Source of the DNA: Cnuella takakiae
GTDB lineage: Bacteria > Bacteroidota > Bacteroidia > Chitinophagales > Chitinophagaceae
Assembly (NCBI RefSeq): GCF_001953305.1
Contig: NZ_MTFE01000010.1
Span: forward strand, 4,903,909 to 4,967,908
Reading direction: 5' to 3'
DNA: 64,000 nt
A program made the translations under genes and the position numbers. This document shows, one piece after another, positions 35,230-44,240 of this stretch. Each line of letters starts with the position of its first letter. Position 1 is the stretch's first letter. The notes beneath the pieces are model-generated. The model was not told the DNA's origin, did no database searches, and saw only the letters and a list, made by a program, of their open reading frames with translations.

Positions 35230-36456
35230 ATGCTGTTTTCGGATGTTATTGGTCAACAAGCAACAAAGCAACACCTTGTTGAAATGGTGCAGCACAACCG
35301 CCTGAGCCATGCCCTGCTTTTCTTGGGCAGGGAAGGCAGCGGTGCCCTGCCCCTGGCCCTTGCTTTTGCCCAGTATATTTCGAGCCTGCCGCAGGACGGC
35401 AACCGGATGCCGGTAGCAGATTCGCTCTTTGGTGGCGACACCCCGCCTCCTACCCTGCCGGCCACCCCCGAGGCGGCCGATGCCTGGATGCAGCAACAGC
35501 CTTCTTTTTCCAAGGCACAGCAGATGGTGCACCCCGACATTCACTATTCTTATCCGGTTATTACCAAAAAAGCGGGCAGCCCGCCCCTGAGCGTTGACTA
35601 TATCGCCGAATGGCGGGAGTTTATACAGCAGTATCCTTACGGCAATGCCTACGACTGGCTCCAGTTTATCAATGCCGAAAACAAACAGGGCAATATTTCG
35701 GCACACGAATGCAACGACATCATCCGCAAGCTCAACCTCAAAAGCTTTGAGAGCGGCTACAAAGTGCTGGTGATGTGGATGCCCGAATACCTGGGCAAGG
35801 AAGGCAATAAGCTGCTCAAACTGATCGAGGAGCCGCCGGCAAACACCCTCTTCATACTGGTAGCCGAAAGTGAAGCGGCCATCCTCAGTACCATCCTGAG
35901 CCGCTGCCAGCTGGTGAAAGTGCCGGCCATTGAAGTTGTGGATGTAGAAAACGCCCTTGTGCGCCGCAACAATACGCCCGCCGACCAGGCCCGTCGCATC
36001 GCCAATATTTCAGAAGGAAACTACCGGGAAGCCTTATCGCTGGTGCAGCATGCCGACGAGGACTATACGGCCCTGCTGCGCGAATGGCTGAATGCCACTG
36101 TTAAGTACCAGCCCGTGGCGCAGGTAAAATGTATTGACGAACTGGCTCGCCTGGGCCGGGAAAACCAAAAGCAGTTCTTGCGCTTTTTCCAACACCTGCT
36201 GGAACTGGCCCTGCGCATGCGGGTGCTGGATGCCGCCGGGCAGGAGCGCCTCGAACAGACTATGTCGGACAGCGAACGCGATTTTGCGGGCAAGCTCAAC
36301 AAGATCTGCACCATCGAACAGCAGGAAGCCATTTCCATCGAACTGGACAATGCCGCCTATTATATCGAGCGCAATGCCAACGCCAAAATGCTGTTTCATG
36401 CCGTGACCATCAAGATGTTCTATATTTTAAGGAATAACGTGGTGGTGGAGCTGTGA
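35230..36456 (+). CDS. holB: DNA polymerase III delta-prime subunit
   Basis: The product has 408 residues from ATG 35230, where MLFSDVIGQQATKQHLVEMV is the conserved start. The AAA+ fold has a degenerate P-loop (GREGSGAL, no Lys), as expected for delta-prime. LGKEGNKLLKLIEEPPANTLFIL and STILSRCQLV are the diagnostic clamp-loader segments. The four-cysteine zinc module normally inserted after the P-loop is absent. Residues 50-100 are Pro/Ala/Gln-rich without cysteine. It loads the sliding clamp in replication. Confidence 0.92.
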   Translation: MLFSDVIGQQATKQHLVEMVQHNRLSHALLFLGREGSGALPLALAFAQYISSLPQDGNRMPVADSLFGGDTPPPTLPATPEAADAWMQQQPSFSKAQQMVHPDIHYSYPVITKKAGSPPLSVDYIAEWREFIQQYPYGNAYDWLQFINAENKQGNISAHECNDIIRKLNLKSFESGYKVLVMWMPEYLGKEGNKLLKLIEEPPANTLFILVAESEAAILSTILSRCQLVKVPAIEVVDVENALVRRNNTPADQARRIANISEGNYREALSLVQHADEDYTALLREWLNATVKYQPVAQVKCIDELARLGRENQKQFLRFFQHLLELALRMRVLDAAGQERLEQTMSDSERDFAGKLNKICTIEQQEAISIELDNAAYYIERNANAKMLFHAVTIKMFYILRNNVVVEL

Positions 36457-36710
36457 ATGGGCAATGGTGAATAGTGAATCGGCAATAACAACCTCCACAT
36501 GTTTTGAAATCTGTAACGTAAAGTTCTAATAACAGAGGTTGTCATGCCGAAACAAGTCCGGCATAGCAACTTCCGAGGCCAAGATGTTATTCAGGCTTAT
36601 GAAGATGTTTATTTTCAAGCTTCAATTACCCCTGATTTGCCTGGTTCGATTGTCATTTCACGTTTGACGATTCCCGATTCCATATTCCCCATTCACGATT
36701 CACGTTTCGG
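36453..36710. repeat. Inverted period-7 repeats after holB
   Basis: The left arm 36453-36486 reads GTGAATG, GGCAATG, GTGAATA, GTGAATC, GGCAATA and contains the holB stop codon. The right arm 36660-36708 is its imperfect reverse complement. A separate hairpin at 36543-36564 (ATGCCG/CGGCAT) lies between them. Confidence 0.85.
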
Positions 36711-36724
36711 CCCCTAAAAAAATT

Positions 36725-36733
36725 TATATTTGC
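36725..36733 (+). promoter_or_regulatory. -7 box TATATTTGC before the RicT/PSP1 leader
   Basis: Perfect TAnnTTTGC. The next start codon is 266 nt away, which gives an unusually long leader. Confidence 0.6.
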
Positions 36734-36736
36734 CCC

Positions 36737-36975
36737 ACACCGCCCCGGCGGTGCCCGAAATATAAACCCGTGTGGTAGGACCGTGAAGAGTGTTTGCTAA
36801 AGCTTTTGCTTTCTCTATATACCCGGCCGCTAACAGATAGTGGCCGCTCCCAAATAGTGATTTTACCTGGTTTTCGCTTGCCGGAAAGCTGCCTTTAGCG
36901 CTGCCCGCCGCACTGCGAGTACCGGCCAAAAGTGTGCATCCCGCTTCGCCATCCCCACGCATTTTGATGAACCTT
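36737..36975 (+). ncRNA. Candidate structured RNA or long 5-prime leader of the RicT gene
   Basis: The region follows directly after a perfect -7 box and has several self-complementary stretches. CCACAC near the start pairs with GTGTGG about 35 nt on, enclosing CCGCC/GGCGG. AAAGC/GCTTT follows. GGCCGCTA pairs with TAGTGGCC. GCCGG pairs with CCGGC around AAAG/CTTT. It has no convincing reading frame. It matches no RNA family that I can recognise by eye (not RNase P, tmRNA or the SRP tetraloop motif). It may be a cis-regulator of the gene at 37000 or an independent RNA. Confidence 0.4.
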
Positions 36976-36999
36976 TAAATGTGGTAGTACCATTATAAT

Positions 37000-38523
37000 A
37001 TGGGATGTGGAAACTGTGGTACCGGTAAACCCAACGGCTGCAAAAGCAATGGCGGATGCAGCACCGGCGGTTGCAACCGGATGAACACGCACGACTGGCT
37101 TGCCAACCTCCCCATCAGCGACGCCGAACTGGCGTGCCGCGTGGTGGAAGTAAGTTTTAACCAGGGCAGCCGAAAAGATTTTTACCGGAACAATACGGTA
37201 CAGCAATTTGAAAAAGGCGAGCTCATCGCCGTAGAAGGCGTTGCCGGTTTCGACGTGGGAGAGGTATCGCTCACCGGCGAGATCGTACGCCTGCAACTGA
37301 AAAAGAAAGGGGTGGACGAGTTTCACCCCGAAATGAAACGCATTTTGCGCCGTGCCTCGGACCGCGATGTGGACCTGCTGCGGCAGAACAAAGCCCGCGA
37401 AGCCGAAGCCATCATCCGCAGCCGCGCCATCGCCCGCCAGCTAAAGCTGAACATGAAGATCAGCGAAGTGGAAATCCAGGCCGACGGCAAGAAGGCGACC
37501 TTCTATTATATTGCCGACGACCGTGTGGATTTTCGCGAGCTGATCAAGATTTATGCAGGCGAGTTCAAGGTAAAGGTGGAAATGCGCCAGATCGGCGCCC
37601 GCCAGGAAAGCTCCAAGGTAGGCGGTATCGGGTCCTGCGGCCGCGAGCTGTGTTGCGCCACCTGGCTTACCGAGTTCAAATCGGTAAACACCGCCGCTGC
37701 CCGCTACCAGAACCTGAGCATCAACCAAACCAAGCTCAGCGGCCAGTGCGGACGCCTGAAATGCTGTCTCAATTACGAGTTGGATACTTACCTGGATGCT
37801 TTGCAGGGTTTCCCTGAAAACTGCGATATGCTGCAGGTAGCCGCCGGTACGGCCACCCTCATCAAGAAGGATATCTTCAAAAACCTGATGTGGTACGTGC
37901 TGCCCAACAGCACCAAGCACTACCCCGTGGCCATTGAAAGGGTACGCAAAATCAAGGCGCTGAACATGAAAAACGAGATTCCCGACGAACTGGAAGCCGT
38001 TGATGTTACCAGCACCAAGGTAAAGGAAGCGGAACCCGAGTTTGTGGATGTGGTAGGGCATATTACCCTGCGCAGCCTGGAGAAGGCCGACAAAAAACGC
38101 AAGCAACAGCGCCAGGGCGATCGGCCAGCCAACAATCGCGGCGGCCAGCAGCAACCCGGCCGTCAGCGCCAGCCCGAAGGCAATGCTACCCCGGCACCTG
38201 CCAAACCGCAGCAAGGCCGTGGCCCGCAGCGCGAGAAAGGAACACCCAAACCCCAACAGCAGGGTGGTGCGCCCCGACCCCAGCAGCCGCAGGGACCCAA
38301 ACCGGCACAGCCCCAAAGGCCGCAACAACCCCGTCCTGAAGGGCAAAACGGCAGCCAGCCGCAAGGCCAGCGCAGGGGTGGCGATAACAAGCCAAGGCAA
38401 CAAGGCCAACCCGGGCAGCAGGGTGGCGGCCAACAGCAACCCCGCGAACCCCGCCCGCCACGTGAGCCCCGGCCACCGCGTCAGCAACGTCCGCCAGAGG
38501 AAGGTGGAAAGAGTGAAAATTAA
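37000..38523 (+). CDS. PSP1 domain protein, RicT-like, with disordered C-terminal tail
   Basis: The product has 507 residues. A Cys/Gly-rich N-terminus (CGNCGTGKPNGCK, GGCSTGGC) precedes the PSP1 domain (residues about 40-290), which has IGARQESSKVGGIGSCGREL, CCATWL and GQCGRLKCCLNYELD. The last 140 residues are Gln/Pro/Arg/Gly-rich and probably disordered. B. subtilis RicT belongs to an iron-sulfur complex that promotes RNase Y-dependent RNA processing. Bacteroidota homologues usually lie after holB, as here. gldH often follows in relatives but is replaced here by a TlpA gene. Confidence 0.88.
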   Translation: MGCGNCGTGKPNGCKSNGGCSTGGCNRMNTHDWLANLPISDAELACRVVEVSFNQGSRKDFYRNNTVQQFEKGELIAVEGVAGFDVGEVSLTGEIVRLQLKKKGVDEFHPEMKRILRRASDRDVDLLRQNKAREAEAIIRSRAIARQLKLNMKISEVEIQADGKKATFYYIADDRVDFRELIKIYAGEFKVKVEMRQIGARQESSKVGGIGSCGRELCCATWLTEFKSVNTAAARYQNLSINQTKLSGQCGRLKCCLNYELDTYLDALQGFPENCDMLQVAAGTATLIKKDIFKNLMWYVLPNSTKHYPVAIERVRKIKALNMKNEIPDELEAVDVTSTKVKEAEPEFVDVVGHITLRSLEKADKKRKQQRQGDRPANNRGGQQQPGRQRQPEGNATPAPAKPQQGRGPQREKGTPKPQQQGGAPRPQQPQGPKPAQPQRPQQPRPEGQNGSQPQGQRRGGDNKPRQQGQPGQQGGGQQQPREPRPPREPRPPRQQRPPEEGGKSEN

Positions 38524-38551
38524 ACCAGATTAGTATTTTATTTAATAGCTT

Positions 38552-38589
38552 AGAAAGCTGACAGCGCCAACTGTCAGCTTTCTTTTTTT
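38552..38589 (+). terminator. Terminator after the RicT/PSP1 gene
   Basis: AGAAAGCTGACAG pairs with CTGTCAGCTTTCT and is followed by seven Ts. Confidence 0.93.
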
Positions 38590-38605
38590 ACCAAGAACCA
38601 AAGCC

Positions 38606-40090
38606 ATGAAACGCCTAACCTTGTTGCTAAACCTGCTGTTTGCTGCAACAGCTTTTTCCCAACCGGTACGTATTGGCGGCCAATTGCAACCCGGGCTGGT
38701 GAATGAAAATTTTATTCTCTTTCGTTTGGGCGATACGCCACTGCAAACCAAACTCCTTCCGGGAAGGCCTTTTTCCTTGCAGACAGATAGCCTTGAAGCA
38801 GGTTTTTACCAAACCAATATTGCCGGATTACTTTACCTCAAGCCCGGTTTCCGATTGCAACTCAAGCCCTTTGGCGCTAACGAGTACGCTTTTAGCGGCA
38901 CCGGCGCTTTGGAAAACAATTGCCTGCGCCAGGCCCGCCAGCAACTTGCCCGTTACATTCCGGCAGAACCCAGTGGAAAATTGAAACAGCAAGCCTACCT
39001 GATGGAAGCGCAAAGTTTTGTGGCCGGCATCGACTCCTTCCTTGCTGCTGGTAAAAAGATTGTAGCAAAAAGCAACGACAGCCTTTATGTTCGATATGCC
39101 ACCATGGATCTGGAACTGTTGAGCCGGAAGCTGTTCTCCAATTACCTGGCCAATGCAGGCATGAATGTAAAAAAGCAGGAAGCAGCCTTTGCTGCACTCG
39201 AACATAATAGCGATGATGCTTCCCGATTTCTGAAGCTTGCCGATTCGGTGATGCAAATCGCCCGCATCAGGCAGTTAAGCCCTGAAGAACGGGCCTTGGT
39301 AGCAAAGCGGGTTAACACTTCTTTTAATTTTAATGACGGCGTTGCTTACCAGCTGTTGCCTGCCTACCGAAACGAGGTGGAGCAACTGATAAGCCGGAAT
39401 ATGAGTTGGAACCTTGCTTCGCTAAAACCACCTTTCACCCAAGAGATTTTGCTAATCGCCAAACGCAAAACCATCGACAAAAACATCAAAGACAGCAGCA
39501 TCCGGGCTTACCTCCATTTTGAAAATACCAAGGACCTGATTGGCGCCACCCGTGATTCGGCCAAGTTGGAACAGTACCTTACCGAATACCAGGCCTCCAA
39601 CCCCGAACCGCGGCACCTGGCTAAGGTGGCATCCGTTTACCAGCGCTCGCTGGCAACAGCCAACAACCGGCTGGCGCCGGATTTTGACTATACCGATATC
39701 AGCGGCAAAAAACACCGCCTTTCCGACCTTAAGGGGCAATATGTGTACATCGATGTATGGGCCACCTGGTGCGCACCCTGCATTCGCGAAATACCCGAAC
39801 TGAAAAAGCTTGCAGCCGATTATGCGGGAAAGAACATCCAGTTTGTCAGTATATCGGTTGACCTGCCGGAAAATAAAGCTACCTGGAAAGGATTTGTAAA
39901 AGCCAAACAACTGGGCGGCCTGCAACTAATAGCCGACAAAGCCTTCCAATCTGAGTTTAAAGATGCCTTCCAGGTCAGTGCTATTCCGCGCTTCCTGCCC
40001 ATCGGCCCGGAAGGCCGGATTGTATCGGGTGATGCTGCACGGCCATCAGATGCGACTTTACGCGAGCAACTCGCAAGTCTCAATTTATAA
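38606..40090 (+). CDS. TlpA-type thioredoxin-domain protein, exported
   Basis: The product has 494 residues. The signal peptide ends AFSQ near residue 19. Residues 20-340 are a helical Bacteroidota-specific N-terminal region (DUF4369-like start, then unknown). The C-terminal 140 residues are a TlpA/ResA thioredoxin fold with VWATWCAPCIREIP, the reduced CxxC active site. The cis-Pro loop AIPRF is present. It is expected to act as a periplasmic disulfide reductase. The preceding terminator suggests its own promoter. Confidence 0.9.
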   Translation: MKRLTLLLNLLFAATAFSQPVRIGGQLQPGLVNENFILFRLGDTPLQTKLLPGRPFSLQTDSLEAGFYQTNIAGLLYLKPGFRLQLKPFGANEYAFSGTGALENNCLRQARQQLARYIPAEPSGKLKQQAYLMEAQSFVAGIDSFLAAGKKIVAKSNDSLYVRYATMDLELLSRKLFSNYLANAGMNVKKQEAAFAALEHNSDDASRFLKLADSVMQIARIRQLSPEERALVAKRVNTSFNFNDGVAYQLLPAYRNEVEQLISRNMSWNLASLKPPFTQEILLIAKRKTIDKNIKDSSIRAYLHFENTKDLIGATRDSAKLEQYLTEYQASNPEPRHLAKVASVYQRSLATANNRLAPDFDYTDISGKKHRLSDLKGQYVYIDVWATWCAPCIREIPELKKLAADYAGKNIQFVSISVDLPENKATWKGFVKAKQLGGLQLIADKAFQSEFKDAFQVSAIPRFLPIGPEGRIVSGDAARPSDATLREQLASLNL

Positions 40091-40129
40091 AAGAAGAAGG
40101 CTAACCTGGAGGTTAGCCTTCTTCTTTTA
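40089..40129. terminator. Bidirectional terminator between the TlpA and NTF2-like genes
   Basis: AAAAGAAGAAGGCTAACC pairs perfectly with GGTTAGCCTTCTTCTTTT across a TGGA loop. It begins at the TlpA stop codon. Confidence 0.95.
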
Positions 40130-40516
40130 TACCGCAGCTTGTGCTTCCGGCCGTTTCATCATACCCATCTGGGTGAGTAAGTCCATAGTATCGGCAAAAA
40201 GCCAGTGTTGCACAATCTTTCCGTCTTCAATGTGGTACATCATCATAAAAGGCACTTCCACCGTGCGGCCGCTGGCAGGTATGCCATTGAAGTTGCCGGT
40301 GTGGGTACCATGAAAACGGGCCCGCAGTACAATCCTGTTGCCTTCCTCCACAATATCTTCAATCGCTACCCGGTACAATGGAAATCCAGCTTCAAATGAA
40401 TCTACATGCTCCAGGAGTGTCTCGTCGGCAACAAAAGGTTCCAGCAGTGCTCTTGTTTTGGCCTTGCCGTTGATGGCATTTTCGTAAAAGTCGTGGATGA
40501 ATGCTCTGAGTGACAT
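40127..40516 (-). CDS. SnoaL/NTF2-like domain protein
   Basis: The product has 129 residues. A curved alpha+beta cone fold is suggested by the initial helix (LRAFIHDFYENAINGK), RVAIEDIVEEGNRIVLRARFHGTHTG, GRTVEVPFMMMYHIEDGKIVQHW and a terminal helix. These match the SnoaL-like ester-cyclase family, many of whose members are uncharacterised stress or ligand-binding proteins. The conserved His/Trp in IVQHW are typical. The stop codon overlaps the shared terminator stem. Confidence 0.8.
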   Translation of the reverse strand: MSLRAFIHDFYENAINGKAKTRALLEPFVADETLLEHVDSFEAGFPLYRVAIEDIVEEGNRIVLRARFHGTHTGNFNGIPASGRTVEVPFMMMYHIEDGKIVQHWLFADTMDLLTQMGMMKRPEAQAAV

Positions 40517-40731
40517 GTTACTTGGTTTTATGGTGAAAAAATAAAAGCAGGGTTCACCATTCTCAGAAAGTACGCAGGGCTTTCAAAAGGGAAACATTAA
40601 AGTAAGCATTGGGGCGTGCAAATCCAATTGCACCAACTGAAGCAAGCCCCTAATTGTTGTGCCAAGCCCTAGCATTGGTTTTGCATTTAGAAGTAATGAA
40701 ACCTTAGGTATTCACTTTTAAAACAAAAAAC

Positions 40732-40917
40732 ATGACCCTGATAAATGTCGTTATCATCCTGATTGTTGTAGGCGTGCTCCTGTGGCTGATCAACCGTTTT
40801 ATCCCGATGGATGGTAAAATCAAGCAGATCCTGAACATCGTTGTCGTGATCGCTGTAATCCTTTGGCTGCTCCGCGCCTTTGGTATCTGGGGCGGTGGCG
40901 GCATCGACCTTGACTAA
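40732..40917 (+). CDS. Thivi_2564 family small membrane protein
   Basis: The product has 61 residues with two transmembrane helices (VVIILIVVGVLLWLI and ILNIVVVIAVILWLL) joined by the conserved loop PMDGKIKQ. This matches the Thivi_2564 family of tiny inner-membrane proteins found across Proteobacteria and Bacteroidota. The function is unknown. It is a single gene with a very strong terminator 69 nt downstream. Confidence 0.85.
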   Translation: MTLINVVIILIVVGVLLWLINRFIPMDGKIKQILNIVVVIAVILWLLRAFGIWGGGGIDLD

Positions 40918-40985
40918 GCTTGGTGCTCACATGGTCATGCCTCATTGATAAACACAATCTTACACCATGCGTGTCGTACCTTTTG

Positions 40986-41033
40986 CTTATTAACACAAAA
41001 GCCGCTCTGGGAGCGGCTTTTGTGTTAATAAGC
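40986..41033. terminator. Very long bidirectional terminator
   Basis: A perfect 22-bp stem: CTTATTAACACAAAAGCCGC followed by TC pairs with its reverse complement across a TGG loop. It lies between the convergent Thivi_2564 and GH3 genes. Confidence 0.95.
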
Positions 41034-41035
41034 GA

Positions 41036-43999
41036 TCAGGGAAAATTTGTGTTTACCTGTGCCCCGGGTGCCGGAATGGGCGTTTCCTGCAAGGCCTTCT
41101 TCGTTTCCCCATATTCTATTGCCTTGTAAATGGCTTCCTGTATCCTTCCCCGGATCCGCAACTCCGACAGCAGGTTATTGTCGCGGGTATTGTACACCCG
41201 GTTACTCAGGAAAATGTACACCAGTTCCTTTTCGGGGTCCACCCACACACAGGTGCCGGTAAAGCCCGTATGCCCATAGGTTTTGGGCGACACATAACGA
41301 GCGGGGTAAGGGTCGGGGCGGGTGGCATTGTCCTTTTCGGGTTTGTCGAAGCCCAGCCCGCGGCGGCTGATGGCGCTGTGGTAATCGGTGAAATACGCAA
41401 TCGTTTCTGGCTTTAAGTAACGTTTGCCATTCCACTCGCCGCCCTGCAGCAACATCTGGTACAGCACCGATAGGTCGTAGGCATTAGAAAACAGGCCGGC
41501 ATGACCCGAAATACCGCCGAAAAGCGAAGCGCCTTCATCGTGCACCGTACCCCGCAGCATCTGCCGGCGAAACCATTTTTCGTTTTCTGTAGGCACCACC
41601 CTTTCCACGCCATAGCGCTCGCCGGCACGGAAGGAAGTAGTGGTCATTCCCATGGGTTTGTAAAAAGTGTTGTAGGTATACTGGTCCAGGCGCTGGCCGC
41701 TTACGGCTTCCACGATCTTTCCCAACAGGATGAAATCATTGTCGCTGTACACATATTTGTCCTGCGGGCCCAGTTTGCTTTGCATGATGCGGAGCATCAT
41801 GGTATCGTTCCAGTCGTTGCGGAGGTAGAGGTTGCGGGCAACAGGAATGGTGAAGTTGGGCTCAATGGCCGTGCGGTACAGGGAGTCGGAAGGTTTGCCG
41901 GTGGCCGGGTCAATGGTTTCTTTATAAAAAGAAATAAAGGGATTTAACCCCGCCTGGTGGAGCAGGATATTGCGGAGCGTCAAACCTTGCTTGTCGGTTC
42001 CGCGGGTGATGGGCAGGTAGTCGCCCAAAGTCTTGTCGATATCAATTTTTCCTTCTTCATACAGCTTCATCACCGCCACCGTAGTAGCTGAGGTCTTGGT
42101 AACCGAAGCCAGGTCGTAAATGTGGTCGAAAGTCACGGTCTGGCTGGACTCGTCAAATTCCAGCCGGCCAAAGGTTTTGTGGTACACGATCCGGCCCTTG
42201 TGCAGGGCAATAACCTGCGCACCGGGATAGGCGCGGCGCTCCAGCCCCCAGCGGGCAATGCTGTCGATGGCCAGCCACTGCGGCGCAAAGCCTACGGCAA
42301 AGAGGTTGCTCACCGATAGACCGGACCCCGGCTTGAAGCCGCAAACCGTTACCGGCAGCCTGCCCTTGGTGGCGTATTTACCGATCATAAAATCGGCAAT
42401 GGCTTCATGGGTAATGCTGTCGTCCTGGTAGGCAGCCGCCAGGTTGCGGGCAGTACAGAAGTTTTTGGCCGCATATACATTGCCAAACAGCACGGTAGCC
42501 GTAGTGGTGTCTTTGCTCAGGCGGTTCCAGAGTTGCAGGGAGGCAGCGCTCAATCCAAAGTTGCCGGAAGGCCGCAGGCTGTAGTTGTGCACGCCAACAA
42601 TGATGGCGGCATACTTCGTGGTATCCAGTTGCGCCATCAGGCTGTCGGCGCCGGCAGTACTGCCTTTTGCAGGAAAATAATAAGCATCTACACCAAGGTC
42701 GGTTTTTAGCCTGTCGCCAAAAACCGTGGGAGCAACGGCGCCAATACCCACATAGGCCAGCTTTTTATTCCCCATGCGAGCGATGGGAAATGCATTGTCT
42801 TCGTTGCGCAGCACGGTAAAGGCATTGCGGGCCACCAGGTCGTTGATGCGGGCCGTTTCTTTATTGAGGTCGGCCAGCAGGTTGGTGGTCTCCACCACCT
42901 GCGGCTGGGCCAGTCCAAGCTGGTACTTGGCTTCCAGCACCCGGCGCACCCGTTCGTCAATGTCTTTCCACTTCAGCTTTTTCTTTTTTACCGCTGTTTC
43001 CACGGCACTGATGGCGGCAGGCACATCTTCGGGCAGGCAAAGCATATCGTTGCCCGCCAGCAAGGATTCCACCGCAGCAGCACCGGCAGGGAAGAACTTG
43101 GTAAGGCCCTTCATTTCCATACCATCGGTAAAGATGAGGCCTTTGAAACCCAGCTCATCCCGGAGGATTTTTGTTACGGCGTTATGCGACAGTGAAGTAG
43201 GGCGGTTAGGACGGTTATCGATGGAAGGGATAAAAAGGTGACCCACCATCACGCTGCCCACGCCGGCTTTCAGCAGTTCGCGGAAAGGATAGAGCTCCAG
43301 CGAATCGAGCTGTGCGCGGCTTTTGTTGATCACCGGCAGATCGTAGTGCGAGTCCACTTCGGTGTCGCCATGGCCCGGGAAGTGTTTGGCAGTAGCCATG
43401 ATGCCCGCTCCCTGCATGCCCCGCATATAGGCGATGCCCATACGGGCCACCTGCTCCTTATTTTCGCCAAAAGAGCGGAAACCAATTACAGGATTATTGG
43501 GATTATTGTTGACATCCACGGTAGGTGCATAGTTCACATGCACCCCGATGCGTTTCATCTGTCGGCCAACGGCACCGCCCATTTCATACACCAAAGCGGT
43601 ATCGGTAAGGGCACCCAGGGTAGCCTGGTATGGAAAACGGGTCACGCTGTCGAGGCGCATACCCAGCCCCCATTCGCCATCGATGGTTACCAGCAGCGGC
43701 GTTTGGGCAAGGGCCTGGTACCGGTTGGTAAGGTTAGCCTGCCGAACGGGTCCGCCCTGGAAAAAACAAAGGGCGCCCACATTGTACTTGCGTATCAGGC
43801 CTTCAACACCAGCTATATGGTCGGAACCCAGGTTACTATGGGCCCGGATCACCATCAACTGGGCAATCTTTTGCTGCGGGGTGAGCGACTTGAATACACT
43901 GTCTACCCAGGCTTTCTGTGGCAGGTTGCTGCCGCGCTGGGCCAGTACTGCCGTAAAGCTTGCAAGCGACAACAGGGCCGTGGTTAATACCTTCCTCAT
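41036..43999 (-). CDS. GH3 beta-N-acetylglucosaminidase fused to a serine beta-lactamase-like hydrolase
   Basis: The product has 987 residues from ATG 43999; the GTG three codons earlier is less likely. The signal peptide ends VLAQ. The GH3 N-terminal domain (about 30-370) has the NagZ loop KHFPGHGDTEVDSHYD (Lys205, His210, Asp212) and nucleophile Asp292 in FTDGMEMKG. A GH3 C-terminal-like segment follows. From about 590 comes a class-C beta-lactamase fold with SVTK (Ser632, Lys635), YSDND and HTG from His910. The fusion suggests peptidoglycan turnover: release of GlcNAc from muropeptides plus a peptidase or esterase step. Confidence 0.92.
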   Translation of the reverse strand: MRKVLTTALLSLASFTAVLAQRGSNLPQKAWVDSVFKSLTPQQKIAQLMVIRAHSNLGSDHIAGVEGLIRKYNVGALCFFQGGPVRQANLTNRYQALAQTPLLVTIDGEWGLGMRLDSVTRFPYQATLGALTDTALVYEMGGAVGRQMKRIGVHVNYAPTVDVNNNPNNPVIGFRSFGENKEQVARMGIAYMRGMQGAGIMATAKHFPGHGDTEVDSHYDLPVINKSRAQLDSLELYPFRELLKAGVGSVMVGHLFIPSIDNRPNRPTSLSHNAVTKILRDELGFKGLIFTDGMEMKGLTKFFPAGAAAVESLLAGNDMLCLPEDVPAAISAVETAVKKKKLKWKDIDERVRRVLEAKYQLGLAQPQVVETTNLLADLNKETARINDLVARNAFTVLRNEDNAFPIARMGNKKLAYVGIGAVAPTVFGDRLKTDLGVDAYYFPAKGSTAGADSLMAQLDTTKYAAIIVGVHNYSLRPSGNFGLSAASLQLWNRLSKDTTTATVLFGNVYAAKNFCTARNLAAAYQDDSITHEAIADFMIGKYATKGRLPVTVCGFKPGSGLSVSNLFAVGFAPQWLAIDSIARWGLERRAYPGAQVIALHKGRIVYHKTFGRLEFDESSQTVTFDHIYDLASVTKTSATTVAVMKLYEEGKIDIDKTLGDYLPITRGTDKQGLTLRNILLHQAGLNPFISFYKETIDPATGKPSDSLYRTAIEPNFTIPVARNLYLRNDWNDTMMLRIMQSKLGPQDKYVYSDNDFILLGKIVEAVSGQRLDQYTYNTFYKPMGMTTTSFRAGERYGVERVVPTENEKWFRRQMLRGTVHDEGASLFGGISGHAGLFSNAYDLSVLYQMLLQGGEWNGKRYLKPETIAYFTDYHSAISRRGLGFDKPEKDNATRPDPYPARYVSPKTYGHTGFTGTCVWVDPEKELVYIFLSNRVYNTRDNNLLSELRIRGRIQEAIYKAIEYGETKKALQETPIPAPGAQVNTNFP

Positions 44000-44210
44000 A
44001 CTAAGCACAAGTTAGGGATATATGCGTTTTTGCTGCCTTGCTTATCGATGTGTATAAGTTAAAGCAGCAGGGCAAAGGCAACAGGCACCTTGGCTGTCAA
44101 GGCACCCGCATTAGGGCAAACGATTGTCCAGGCGTGGTATGGAATGGTTAAATACGGCCGTGGATAAGTTGGCAGGAGGCTTTGCGGCCGCCAAATCCCT
44201 GCCTTATGCC

Positions 44211-44219
44211 TATTTTTGA
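44211..44219 (+). promoter_or_regulatory. -7 box TATTTTTGA upstream of mutL
   Basis: It matches TAnnTTTG and lies 21 nt before GTG 44241. Confidence 0.5.
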
Positions 44220-44240
44220 AGCTTAAGGAATTGTGTAATT

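Noticed and set aside
36737-36975. RNase P RNA, tmRNA or SRP RNA as identity of the structured region
   Set aside because: I could not find the diagnostic conserved segments (the GAGGAAAGUCC core, an ALAA-type tag frame, or the GGAA-type SRP hairpin), so no family name is given.
37441-38487. 348-codon hydrophobic-looking frame antisense to the RicT/PSP1 gene
   Set aside because: The apparent Leu/Ala richness is the complement of the Gln/Pro/Arg-rich tail codons. The sense frame has the PSP1 motifs.
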